Shown here: in pieces, positions 18,322 through 26,934 of the stretch | How positions within the stretch are numbered: position 1 is the first letter of the stretch | How the letters are laid out: every line of letters starts with the position of its first letter | Origin: Planococcus maritimus | GTDB lineage: Bacteria; Bacillota; Bacilli; Bacillales_A; Planococcaceae | Direction: 5' to 3' | DNA: 64,000 bases | Assembly: GCF_001687625.2 (NCBI RefSeq) | Contig: NZ_CP016538.2 | Span: 3,068,501 to 3,132,500 of the forward strand | The notes under the pieces: model-generated | What the model was told of the DNA's origin: nothing | The model's input: the letters and a program-made list of their open reading frames with translations, nothing else | The model's database searches: none | Program-made: the position numbers and the translations under genes

Positions 18322-18368
18322 AAAAGAGGGAAGACGCGCTGTTAAAACAGCCGCTCTTCCCTCTTTTT
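18322..18368 (+). terminator. Terminator of the M4 protease gene
   Basis: AAAAGAGGGAAGA.../...TCTTCCCTCTTTT stem with a small internal loop, then a T run. Confidence 0.9.
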
Positions 18369-18522
18369 TCTATGTTTTGCTGCATTATTGCATGACGTCG
18401 CTGCTTATTATCCGTTGTGACGCGTAATCAGACAGCCATAAAAAAAACTATATTATTTTTTAGCAATTCTGTATATTTAAAACAGAGAATATTTACCAAC
18501 TAATTACAAAGAGGTGAACATA

Positions 18523-19218
18523 TTGAATCAATCCATTGAGTGTCGCAAGCTAGTGAAAGCCTTTCGCGGAGACGGCGTGGAGACGCACGCATTAAAAAAC
18601 GTCGACCTTGTCCTAGAAAGCGGCAAATTCATTTCCCTTATCGGCACATCCGGTTCTGGAAAATCTACTTTGCTCAGTCTAATTGGAACGCTCGATGAGC
18701 CGACATCAGGAGAGCTATTGCACGGTGGACAGCCGGTTAGCCGACTCAACAGCAGACAATTGGCCGATTTCCGTTTTGAGACGATCGGCTTTATCTTTCA
18801 GCAATTCCATTTAATCCCGACCTTGACTGCACTTGAAAACATCATGGCGCCATTGTTCGGACGCAAAGTAAGCTATGACAAAAAAGAGCGTGCGTTAAAA
18901 TTGCTGGAATTGGTCGGGCTATCCGACAAAGCGAATGCCCTCCCTTCTCAGCTGTCAGGCGGGCAACAGCAGCGAATCGCCATTGCCCGTGCGCTGGTCC
19001 ACGAACCGAAATGGCTGCTGGCGGACGAACCGACCGGCAACCTTGATTCTGAAACGGGGGAAGTTATTTTCCAGCTGCTTCAGCGTCTAAATCAAGAGAA
19101 AGGATGCGGCGTTTTATTTGTGACGCACGACCCGCAGTTGGCCGACCGGGCCGACCGGAAAATCGAGATGCGTGACGGCGAAATTATAGCAGACTCGCAG
19201 GCACGCCATTATGCTTAA
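18523..19218 (+). CDS. ABC transporter ATP-binding protein (LolD/MacB/FtsE class)
   Basis: 231 residues. Walker [11 protein letters not shown]-loop [10 protein letters not shown], signature [15 protein letters not shown], Walker [14 protein letters not shown]-loop VTHDP. The TGNLDSETG extension is typical of ATPases that pair with FtsX/MacB-type (type VII) permeases. Start is TTG 18523, six bases after GAGGTG; GTG 18514 is inside that site. It overlaps the permease gene by eight bases, so the two are translated together. A TTCTGT...ACAGAG imperfect inverted repeat lies upstream (18466-18487). Confidence 0.93.
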   Translation: MNQSIECRKLVKAFRGDGVETHALKNVDLVLESGKFISLIGTSGSGKSTLLSLIGTLDEPTSGELLHGGQPVSRLNSRQLADFRFETIGFIFQQFHLIPTLTALENIMAPLFGRKVSYDKKERALKLLELVGLSDKANALPSQLSGGQQQRIAIARALVHEPKWLLADEPTGNLDSETGEVIFQLLQRLNQEKGCGVLFVTHDPQLADRADRKIEMRDGEIIADSQARHYA

Positions 19219-22200
19219 ATTTATTTGGAACTCTTGGTGGCGAAACAAAGAACGTTTCATCCTCTTGCTAGTGGGTGTCTTGATCTTGAGTACGGGCTTA
19301 AGTTATTTAATCGGCCTGACTCAAGCCAATAACGGCACAGTCGTGGAAGAATTGCAAAAGAGATGGAAATCTTCCTATCATCTCGTCGTCCGTCCCCCTG
19401 GGAGCCGGAGCATTACAGAAGACTTGAATTTATTGGAACCGAATTATTTGAGTGGCTTAGAAGGCGGCATCTCTCTCGAGCAATACGAGCAAATCAAAGC
19501 CATTGAAAATGTGGAAATCGCCGCTCCTATTGCCATGATCGGTTCGAACACCAATTACGTGGACCTAGAAGACCCGGCCATTACAGAACCTGGCATTTAC
19601 CGGATGACGATGCGTGAAGAAACCAATACCGGCGCTCGTACTGAAGTGGACGAATCCGCCATTTACGTAACCGCCGGCCCTTGGCAGCCGGGCGGTGAAG
19701 TGGCTATCGATTACGGGATTTCGCCAGGCATTCCAAATTTAGCTTACGGCACCTCCATCGTGATCGCCGGCATCGACCCGGAAGCGGAAGCGGCAATGGC
19801 GGGACTCAACGAAGCGATTGTTGCCAGTGATTCCAGCCGTTATTTTGCTGAAAGTGATGTGGTTTCGGCTACGGGCGAAGTGATCGACACACCGGAATAC
19901 AAAATTCCCGTGTTGATTAGCAACCAGGATTTTGTGGATGCCCAAATCACTTATCGTTTTGAAAAAATCGATTTGGCGTTTGATAATAACCAACAGCAGA
20001 TTGCGGAGGACATTCTTGCAAAAGGCAAAGAGCAATACCTCGATACCTTTAAAGGAACTCCGGTCAAAGAATTTACTTATCAAACGACTGAAGTACATGA
20101 AAAACTAATCAAGAAAATCCTGGACCCCGCTTATGATGGCATTATGACGGTACCTGACCGGGCGTGGATTGCCTTGAAGCCGTCTAGTGTAAACTATTCA
20201 CCCGTGACGAGCCCGTTCAAAGAACGCTGGCCTTTTGCCTATGAAGTGGAACCGTTCGAGCTTCCTGAGGAGTCGCCTTGGGCCACTCAACATATGTATC
20301 GCCAATTCAACCCCTATAGCACAGACAGTTCGGCTTGGCCAAAACTGCAGTTGGATTTTGTCGGGGTATTCGACCCGCAAAAGCTTCAGCTATCCAAAGA
20401 CCCGTTAACCGAATTGCCGATGGAGACATACTTCCCAGCTAAAGCGCAATGGGTGATGGATGCGGATAATACGCCGATCAATCCACCGACTGACATGAGA
20501 CCGACAAATGATAATTATGGTTTTTTGACGAAGCCTCCGCTCGTCTTAACGACGCTCGATGCGGCAGCTCAAATTTTAGGAGATACTCCGATTTCCGCCA
20601 TCCGCGTCAACGTCAAAGGCGTAGAGGTCATGGATGAGGAAAGCGAACGCATCCTAAAAGAAATGGCTGCTGAGATTGAGCAGCAAACGGGCCTGATCAC
20701 CGATATCACCTTGGGGTCTTCACCACAGCTCGCCTTGACCCACTTGCCCGCACTTGAAGATGAAGAACCGCTGGGGTGGATTCAGCAGCCTTGGATCAAA
20801 ATCGGCTCCTCGATCTCCATTTTCAAGGAAGCAAAAATCGGCTTGAGCGGTGTTATCGCCAGTGTCATTTTAGTGGCCATTGTCTATGTCTTCGCTTCGA
20901 GCATCATTATGCTCGTAGCCCGCAAAAAGGAATTTGCGGTTCTTTTGGCACTCGGCTGGCGCCCTTCTCAACTTTCCAAGCTATTGTTCTGGGAAGCTAC
21001 TCTACTCGGGACGCTCGTCGCCCTGATCAGCTGGTTCATTCTCGGCGTGTTTTATGTCTCAGGCAGTGTCGACACCTCCGCATCGCGCGTCTTTTTGATC
21101 GGTGTGAGCGGCATCGCCATTTACTGGTTCGGCTCGCTCATTCCCATAGCCCTCATACGGAAGATCAAGCCGTTTGAATCCATGCGTTCCGGCGAAGTGT
21201 CGCTCAAGGCGAAGCGATTGGCCCGTTCAGAGTCCGTCATTGGCATGGGCCTCAATCATTTGGTTTCGCAATGGCAGCGAAGCCTGCTGTCGATTTTTGC
21301 GATTGCGGTCCCGACAAGCCTTTTTATATTCTTTCTGTTCGTGACTTTCCGTCTCAAAGGAGTGCTTTATGCCACTTGGCTCGGTGAATTTGTGGCCCTT
21401 GAAGTCGGAACCATGCATTATGTGGCCATGGCTGTCGCTTTATTGATTGCCGTCCTGACGACGACTGAAATCATGTGGCAGAACGTGGCTGAAAGACAAT
21501 CCCAAATTGCGGTCTTAAAAGCGACCGGCTGGCAGAATCAAAGCGTCCGCATGCTCGTTTTATGGGAAGGCATTTTCACCGGATTGTTTGCCGGATTGAT
21601 CGGGATGGCCCTTTCCCTGACGATTATTTATTTGATCTATGGGCAATTGCCGGCAGCGGAGTTCGGCTTCCTGTCGCTCACTTTATGGATTCCGATTTTG
21701 ACCGGTGTCCTTGGCGCTTTATTGCCCGCACAAAAAGCCGTGCGGATCTTGCCGTATCAAGCCATCAACGGGCTCCTGCAAAATTCCAAAAAAGTCGAGC
21801 GGCAATTCAAATGGGCACTGGGCATTGCCGGAGCGAGCTTGGTTGTGGGCATCTTGTCTTTAGTTGTCGCGACTTTACCGGAACTTGCAGACAGCGCTAC
21901 AAGCGATCCTGTTCCCGAGCAGGAAGAAACAGGCACCGATGGGCAATTGATGGCACAAGACTCTTCTGAAGATCCCGCTGAAACGGTTTTGGAAACGCCA
22001 GAAGAACAACCCGAAACAACTGGGGGAGAAATCCAAAAGCTCCAGGAGACTGCCTACCGCTCCTATACTTTAGCAGACGGGACTGACGAAACGTCAGACT
22101 TCCGTTTAGGCGCGCTCGCCCCTTCCCCTTCCGATGTCAAGGTCACGAATAAAAACAATCGATTGATCTCCTTCCCCGTTACACTAGATCTTGCGGGAGA

Positions 22201-23761
22201 AGATGACGGCAGCCATACCACCTATAAACCGCAGGGCTTTAAATTGATTGATGATAGCGGATCCGAGTATTCGATAGTGGATATGGACATACTAGAAGGA
22301 GAAGAACGCTGGCTGAATCGCTACAAATTCTTGCTGCCCAATAAGATGACCACTCTCCTGACTTACGAAGTGCCGAAGGATCTCGACCGGGTTGTCTTCG
22401 TGTCGAGAGGCGAATTTTACCCAAGCCCTGTAGTCGTTGAAATCCCGCTTGACGATGCCGTTGCAGATGTTCCTGTAAATTCAGGCACCCGTGCATCTTA
22501 TGCCATTGAGCTTCGCTTGGATGAAAACGACCAGTTCCATATCCACACAGAAATTGATGTGACAAACGACTCTGAAGCGAATTGGGGCGACATCGGATTT
22601 TATTTTGTTCCGAACGCATTGACCGATGCCAACAAACCGGAAACTATGACAGACGGGGCCGAAACAAGCATTTCTAAGGTCCAGGTCGATGGCGGGGAAG
22701 CTTCTTACACCTTAGAAGGGAATCATCTTGCCATTCAATTAGAGGAAGAGCTAAAGCCTGCAGAAGTACAAAAAATCACCATTGACTACACATTGACGCT
22801 CCCGGCAAACGGCATTCGCCTGGCACAAGTCGATAACGATTTCTTTTTGGCGCAATGGTATCCGATGCTCGGACAGTATGATGAAGGTTGGAAAATCCAC
22901 TCTTTCGACAGCAAAGGGGAATCCTACGACACTCCTTATGGCAGCTATCACATAAGCTATCAATTGCCGGGTGATTACTTAGTCGCTAGTTCAGCACAAG
23001 ACGGAACAGCACTGCCAACGGCCAAAGGAACTTTGATGGGAGAAAACATTAAAGACTTCTATCTCGCCTTCTTGGATCCCGCTTCTTGGCATACTGGTGA
23101 GGCGGAACAGGATGGCACAGTTTTCCGTGTCTTCACGCCAAAAAGCGAACCCGACTTTACCATGAAAATGGCGACAGCAGCACAGGAAGCGTTCGGTTTT
23201 TTTGAACAGCAGATCGCTGAGCACCCTACGGCAGAACTGGATATCATCGGCAATGACGGGGCGATGGAATACCCGAATATTGTGGAGGTGAGCAGCAGTC
23301 CAGCTGTTTTTGAAGACACCCTTGTCCATGAAATAGCCCACCAGTGGTTTTATTATTTAGTAGCGAATGATCCATACGAAAATGCTTGGCTGGATGAGAG
23401 CCTTGCGGAATGGGTCGCTGCTATGTACCGGAGCGAACAAGGGCAAACCAATGCGTTTGGTTTTTCCAAATCACTTGCCGCAAGCAACGCGACTTCACCT
23501 ATTGTCAACTTATCTTTGCCTGATTTTGAAGAGGGGGAATATTACTCTACCGTTTATGGGAAAGCGCCTCTATTGTTGCAGGATTATTTTGAAGAAGCAG
23601 GCGGCGAGCCGCAAGCATTTGATTTTCTCTCGAAGTATGTTGAGCAATTCCGGTTCCAATCCGTCGATAGCGAAGAGTTTGCTGCGTTTTTTGAAGAACA
23701 GCTGGAAGGCGACCAGCAGGAATTCCTGGAAAGTTGGCTGCAGCTAAACGAACAGCAATAG
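19211..23761 (+). CDS. FtsX/MacB-type ABC permease fused to a C-terminal M1-family metallopeptidase domain
   Basis: 1516 residues. N-terminal helix (about 15-35), large extracytoplasmic domain (about 40-540), then two FtsX-like membrane blocks (about 545-680 and 695-860), with ARKKEFAVLLALGWRPSQL and ERQSQIAVLKATGWQNQSV as the two coupling repeats. An acidic, Pro-rich linker (about 895-945) leads to an extracytoplasmic part. From about 1080 on this resembles an M1/gluzincin peptidase: GAMEYPN (GxMEN-like exopeptidase motif, about 1351), HEIAHQW (about 1372) and the third ligand Glu in WLDESLAEW 19 residues after the second His. All zinc ligands are present, so activity is plausible. Paired with the overlapping ATPase. 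Function unknown; export or sensing coupled to peptide trimming outside the membrane is inference. Confidence 0.88.
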   Translation: MLKFIWNSWWRNKERFILLLVGVLILSTGLSYLIGLTQANNGTVVEELQKRWKSSYHLVVRPPGSRSITEDLNLLEPNYLSGLEGGISLEQYEQIKAIENVEIAAPIAMIGSNTNYVDLEDPAITEPGIYRMTMREETNTGARTEVDESAIYVTAGPWQPGGEVAIDYGISPGIPNLAYGTSIVIAGIDPEAEAAMAGLNEAIVASDSSRYFAESDVVSATGEVIDTPEYKIPVLISNQDFVDAQITYRFEKIDLAFDNNQQQIAEDILAKGKEQYLDTFKGTPVKEFTYQTTEVHEKLIKKILDPAYDGIMTVPDRAWIALKPSSVNYSPVTSPFKERWPFAYEVEPFELPEESPWATQHMYRQFNPYSTDSSAWPKLQLDFVGVFDPQKLQLSKDPLTELPMETYFPAKAQWVMDADNTPINPPTDMRPTNDNYGFLTKPPLVLTTLDAAAQILGDTPISAIRVNVKGVEVMDEESERILKEMAAEIEQQTGLITDITLGSSPQLALTHLPALEDEEPLGWIQQPWIKIGSSISIFKEAKIGLSGVIASVILVAIVYVFASSIIMLVARKKEFAVLLALGWRPSQLSKLLFWEATLLGTLVALISWFILGVFYVSGSVDTSASRVFLIGVSGIAIYWFGSLIPIALIRKIKPFESMRSGEVSLKAKRLARSESVIGMGLNHLVSQWQRSLLSIFAIAVPTSLFIFFLFVTFRLKGVLYATWLGEFVALEVGTMHYVAMAVALLIAVLTTTEIMWQNVAERQSQIAVLKATGWQNQSVRMLVLWEGIFTGLFAGLIGMALSLTIIYLIYGQLPAAEFGFLSLTLWIPILTGVLGALLPAQKAVRILPYQAINGLLQNSKKVERQFKWALGIAGASLVVGILSLVVATLPELADSATSDPVPEQEETGTDGQLMAQDSSEDPAETVLETPEEQPETTGGEIQKLQETAYRSYTLADGTDETSDFRLGALAPSPSDVKVTNKNNRLISFPVTLDLAGEDDGSHTTYKPQGFKLIDDSGSEYSIVDMDILEGEERWLNRYKFLLPNKMTTLLTYEVPKDLDRVVFVSRGEFYPSPVVVEIPLDDAVADVPVNSGTRASYAIELRLDENDQFHIHTEIDVTNDSEANWGDIGFYFVPNALTDANKPETMTDGAETSISKVQVDGGEASYTLEGNHLAIQLEEELKPAEVQKITIDYTLTLPANGIRLAQVDNDFFLAQWYPMLGQYDEGWKIHSFDSKGESYDTPYGSYHISYQLPGDYLVASSAQDGTALPTAKGTLMGENIKDFYLAFLDPASWHTGEAEQDGTVFRVFTPKSEPDFTMKMATAAQEAFGFFEQQIAEHPTAELDIIGNDGAMEYPNIVEVSSSPAVFEDTLVHEIAHQWFYYLVANDPYENAWLDESLAEWVAAMYRSEQGQTNAFGFSKSLAASNATSPIVNLSLPDFEEGEYYSTVYGKAPLLLQDYFEEAGGEPQAFDFLSKYVEQFRFQSVDSEEFAAFFEEQLEGDQQEFLESWLQLNEQQ

Positions 23762-23801
23762 CTCCAAAACATATCGAAGTTGATTTCAATCAATTTCAAT
23801 A

Positions 23802-23851
23802 AAACCCCAAAAAACATCAAGCTTCTCATCGCTTGATGTTTTTTGGGGTTT
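23802..23851. terminator. Strong bidirectional terminator
   Basis: 21-bp perfect inverted repeat (23802-23822 with 23831-23851) with A/T-rich arms, between the fusion permease and egtB. Confidence 0.92.
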
Positions 23852-23950
23852 ACTGTAGATAGTTTCGATGCATTTTCCAGTTGCAGGTCATGAACCCACT
23901 GGAATAACGAGTCTGGCCCGGGCGGTTTTAAAAGCTTCTTCCTGCATCGG

Positions 23951-25219
23951 TTAAGCCTGATCATCCGCCAAGCGGAACCCGCCGAACTGCCAGCGTTTAT
24001 CTGGCGGGAAGAAATTCCGGTAGGTTTCACGGATGTGGCTTGCCGGAGTGGCACAAGAACCGCCCCTTAAGATCATCTGATTGCTCATGAATTTGGCATT
24101 GTACTCACCCAGAGCTCCTTCTAGCGGTTTACTTCCGGGATAAGAGGAATAGGCACTCGATGTCCATTCCCATACATCCCCAAACATTTTCGAAAGCGGC
24201 GACGTGCTTTCGTGTTGCTCAGCTGATGGATGATAAGCATCAAGTTCCATCGTATTGCCTTGAATGGCGATGCCTTGCGATGCATGCTCCCATTCCGCTT
24301 CAGTCGGCAGCCTCTTGCCTTTCCATCTGCTGAACGCATCGGCTTCGTAAAAACTCACGTGGCTGACCGGTTCGGCCAAATCTAAGTTTTTCACTCCGCC
24401 GAGCGTGAAAATCTCCCATTGCTGGTCGTTTTTCAGCCAATACAGCGGCGCTTTCCAATTATTCTTCTTCACGACGCCCCAGCCGTCCGATAGCCAATGT
24501 TCCGGCTGCTCGTAGCCGCCAGCTTCGATAAAGTCCAGAAACTCTCCATTGGTAACCGGTGCTGCCGCCAGTTGAAACGGCTCCAGCCATACTTTGTGGC
24601 GCGGGCTCTCGTTATCAAACGCAAACCCTTCACCCCGGTGGCCGATTTCGACCAGTCCTCCAGCAAATTCCACAAATGCGGCCTCTTTGGGTTCTATTGC
24701 CTGCTGTGCTTGTGTTTCTTTATAAGCTGGAAACAATGGGTTGACGAAAAAATTGTACTTAACGTCCATTAAGATCAATTCCTGATGCTGTTGCTCGTGT
24801 TGAAGGCCCATTTCGACCAGTTTGCTAAGCTGATACGCTTGCTCTGGCGTATGTGTTTCAGCCAGCAAGTCCTTCATCTGGCCGTCTACATACTGGCGAT
24901 AGGCGATGATTTCCTCGACAGTCGGCCTCGATAACACGCCCCGTTCATGGCGCGGCTGGTAAGGGCCGATGGAGTTGTAATACGAATTGAACAGGAAATC
25001 GAAGCGGGCATTGAATTCTTCGTAGCCTGATTTAAATTCTTTCAAAATCATGCGCTCAAAAAACCATGTCGTGTGGGCAATATGCCATTTAGGCGGGCTG
25101 ACATCCGCATCTGATTGAATGATAAAATCCTCTTTTTCCAAGGGTTCGATCAGTTTCATTGTGACGTTGCGGACTTCGGCATAACGGCCGGTTAAAGTTT
25201 CGATATCCATCGTTTGCAT
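23951..25219 (-). CDS. egtB: EgtB-type iron(II)-dependent sulfoxide synthase family protein
   Basis: 422 residues. N-terminal DinB-like domain with the iron ligands His in KWHIAHTTWFFE and the HxxxH pair in HEQQHQELILMD, then an FGE-sulfatase/C-type-lectin-like domain (FVEFAGGLVEIGH, RLPTEAEWEHA, GDVWEWTSSAY, LRGGSCATP, GGFRLA). EgtB joins cysteine or gamma-glutamylcysteine to N-trimethylhistidine in ergothioneine synthesis. No egtD methyltransferase is in the window. Start ATG 25219, seven bases after AAGGGAG. Sits 55 bp below an OpuBC/EgtU-type binding protein on the same strand. EgtB homologues of unproven substrate also exist, so the reaction is not certain. Confidence 0.82.
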   Translation of the reverse strand: MQTMDIETLTGRYAEVRNVTMKLIEPLEKEDFIIQSDADVSPPKWHIAHTTWFFERMILKEFKSGYEEFNARFDFLFNSYYNSIGPYQPRHERGVLSRPTVEEIIAYRQYVDGQMKDLLAETHTPEQAYQLSKLVEMGLQHEQQHQELILMDVKYNFFVNPLFPAYKETQAQQAIEPKEAAFVEFAGGLVEIGHRGEGFAFDNESPRHKVWLEPFQLAAAPVTNGEFLDFIEAGGYEQPEHWLSDGWGVVKKNNWKAPLYWLKNDQQWEIFTLGGVKNLDLAEPVSHVSFYEADAFSRWKGKRLPTEAEWEHASQGIAIQGNTMELDAYHPSAEQHESTSPLSKMFGDVWEWTSSAYSSYPGSKPLEGALGEYNAKFMSNQMILRGGSCATPASHIRETYRNFFPPDKRWQFGGFRLADDQA

Positions 25220-25274
25220 GCAAAAACTCCCTTGAATTTTGATTGATTTGCTAGTTTTTCTGTTCACGCTTTTA

Positions 25275-26174
25275 TTATTCTTCAATCAAGCCTTGTTCAA
25301 TTAGAAAATCAACAGCGACATCTCTCGGCTGGTCACCGTCTTCGTCCACTCGGGCATTCATCGCAAGCATTTCCTCTTCGCTGATCTCACCTGCAAGCCC
25401 GTTTAATACTTCTTCTAGCTCCGGATAGTCCTCCAATGTTTCGAGCCTAACGACCGGAGCAGCATCGTATTTCGGGAAAAAGTTCATATCGTCTTCTGTC
25501 GTTTCCAAGTCGAACAAACCAATCCGGCTGTCCGTCGTGAAAGCAGGAATGACATCTACGTCCCCGTTGCGCACTGCTTCGTACATAATCGCAGGATCGA
25601 AACTTTCAGTTGCGGAAAACTCAAAGCCGTAAGTTTCTTTCAAGTCTTCATAGCCGTCCCCTTCACGCTCGTAGATAGAATGCGGACCGCCGAAAGAGAC
25701 GTCCTGGGATTTGGATAGTTCGGCCAACTGAGAATAAGTTTCTGCATCAAAACCGCTGTCTTTCGAGTATGCTAGCGTATAGCCGTTTTCAAATCCAAGC
25801 GGCTCGAGCCACGTCGCCCCAATTTCTTCTTCATAGCCTTCACGCACTTCTTGAAGCACTTCTTCAGAGGATTGACCGGCTTCTGATTCGCGTTTTAATA
25901 CATCTTTCAACCCCGTACCGGTGTATTCAACATACATGTCGATATCTCCCTGTTCGAGAGCGGGCGTCAAAATAGCGACTTCCCCAAGGCCATCCTTATA
26001 CTCAACTGTGTAATCTGATTGTGCCTCGATGTATTCTCCGAGAATATAAGGCAAAATATATTGTTCTGTCCACGGCTTACCCCCGATAACAATCGGCTCT
26101 GACTCCGCTCCCGAACCGCAGCCGTATAGCACTGCCGAAGATACTAAGGCGAGACCTATCAATTTCTTGCTCAT
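25275..26174 (-). CDS. Orphan osmoprotectant/ergothioneine-type ABC substrate-binding lipoprotein
   Basis: 299 residues. Lipoprotein signal (lipobox VLYGC), then an OpuAC/OpuBC-type binding fold: IVIGGKPWTEQYILPYILGEY, DMYVEYTGTGL, and FDPAIMYEAVRNGDVDVIPAF. Such proteins bind quaternary amines such as glycine betaine, choline or, in the EgtU branch, ergothioneine. No ATPase or permease gene is next to it. Start ATG 26174 eight bases after AGGAGGAG. Directly upstream of egtB, which produces or handles a histidine betaine derivative, so a betaine-type ligand linked to ergothioneine is an attractive inference. Confidence 0.85.
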   Translation of the reverse strand: MSKKLIGLALVSSAVLYGCGSGAESEPIVIGGKPWTEQYILPYILGEYIEAQSDYTVEYKDGLGEVAILTPALEQGDIDMYVEYTGTGLKDVLKRESEAGQSSEEVLQEVREGYEEEIGATWLEPLGFENGYTLAYSKDSGFDAETYSQLAELSKSQDVSFGGPHSIYEREGDGYEDLKETYGFEFSATESFDPAIMYEAVRNGDVDVIPAFTTDSRIGLFDLETTEDDMNFFPKYDAAPVVRLETLEDYPELEEVLNGLAGEISEEEMLAMNARVDEDGDQPRDVAVDFLIEQGLIEE

Positions 26175-26344
26175 TAGTATTTCTCCTCCTGTCTCCATTT
26201 TATGTAACCGCTCGAAAACGGTTCTTTCTTATTTTATCAGAACTTTCTTGAAAACTTACATGATCCCTCTCACTGTTGAAGAGGCTCAGAATGAAAAGGA
26301 ACTCGTTGTTCATAGCATTTTGAGGAATGATCTAATCAGATTTA

Positions 26345-26402
26345 CCAGTTGAAAAAAAGACTATCCCAAAAGTCATCATTTATGACCTTTGGGACAGCCT
26401 TT
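26345..26402 (-). terminator. Terminator of the PepSY/YtkA operon
   Basis: CTGTCCCAAAGGTCAT/ATGACTTTTGGGATAG stem on the minus strand ending in seven T. Confidence 0.85.
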
Positions 26403-26427
26403 TTAAAATATGTCCTAAGTGAAGCGA

Positions 26428-26910
26428 TCAATGATGTCCGCCAGCCTCGTGGCCATCCATATGTCCACTTTGCTGATTTCCGGCGTTGTCCTCCGCTTTT
26501 TTGACTTGTTCTTCCGTGACCTCTCCTACTTGGAATTGGCGCTTCGGCATGATGTGCAAGGATCTGGCCGTTACATGTGTCTGAACGCTGTAAACTGCGG
26601 AATCCTCGAATGTTTGGCTAATCTCGTAAATTCCTTCTCCGACATGATCTGCTTCTACTTGAATGCTGTCGCTGCCTTCACTATCATTCCATAATTCGAA
26701 TACCACTTCGTTAGCATCCGTAACTGCCTCAGTTCCTTGTGACACTGTAACTTGAAGCTGGTATTCCTCACCGGGATCCATTTCTCCAGGCAATTGGATG
26801 TCTGCCTCGATGATTTCTGGAACTTCCGTATCCGTGGCATTTTCTGCATTACAGGCTCCCAAAAATAACAATGCACCTATGAACCCAATCAGTTTGATTT
26901 GTTTCAACAC
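26428..26910 (-). CDS. YtkA/FixH-like lipoprotein with His-rich tail
   Basis: 160 residues. Lipobox LGAC near residue 20, then a YtkA-like beta-sandwich domain (DPGEEYQLQVTVSQG, VVFELWND, GEGIYEISQTF, YSVQTHVTARSLH). The C-terminus SGHMDGHEAGGHH is rich in His and likely binds a metal, copper being the usual suspect for this family. 24 bp below the PepSY-TM gene, same transcript, with a terminator after it. Role in copper or heme-oxidase handling is inference. Confidence 0.82.
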   Translation of the reverse strand: MLKQIKLIGFIGALLFLGACNAENATDTEVPEIIEADIQLPGEMDPGEEYQLQVTVSQGTEAVTDANEVVFELWNDSEGSDSIQVEADHVGEGIYEISQTFEDSAVYSVQTHVTARSLHIMPKRQFQVGEVTEEQVKKAEDNAGNQQSGHMDGHEAGGHH

Positions 26911-26934
26911 GATCTACTCCTATCTTTCTCTCAT

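Noticed and set aside
24469-24675. Additional frames inside egtB
   Set aside because: Shadow frames with no codon or start support.
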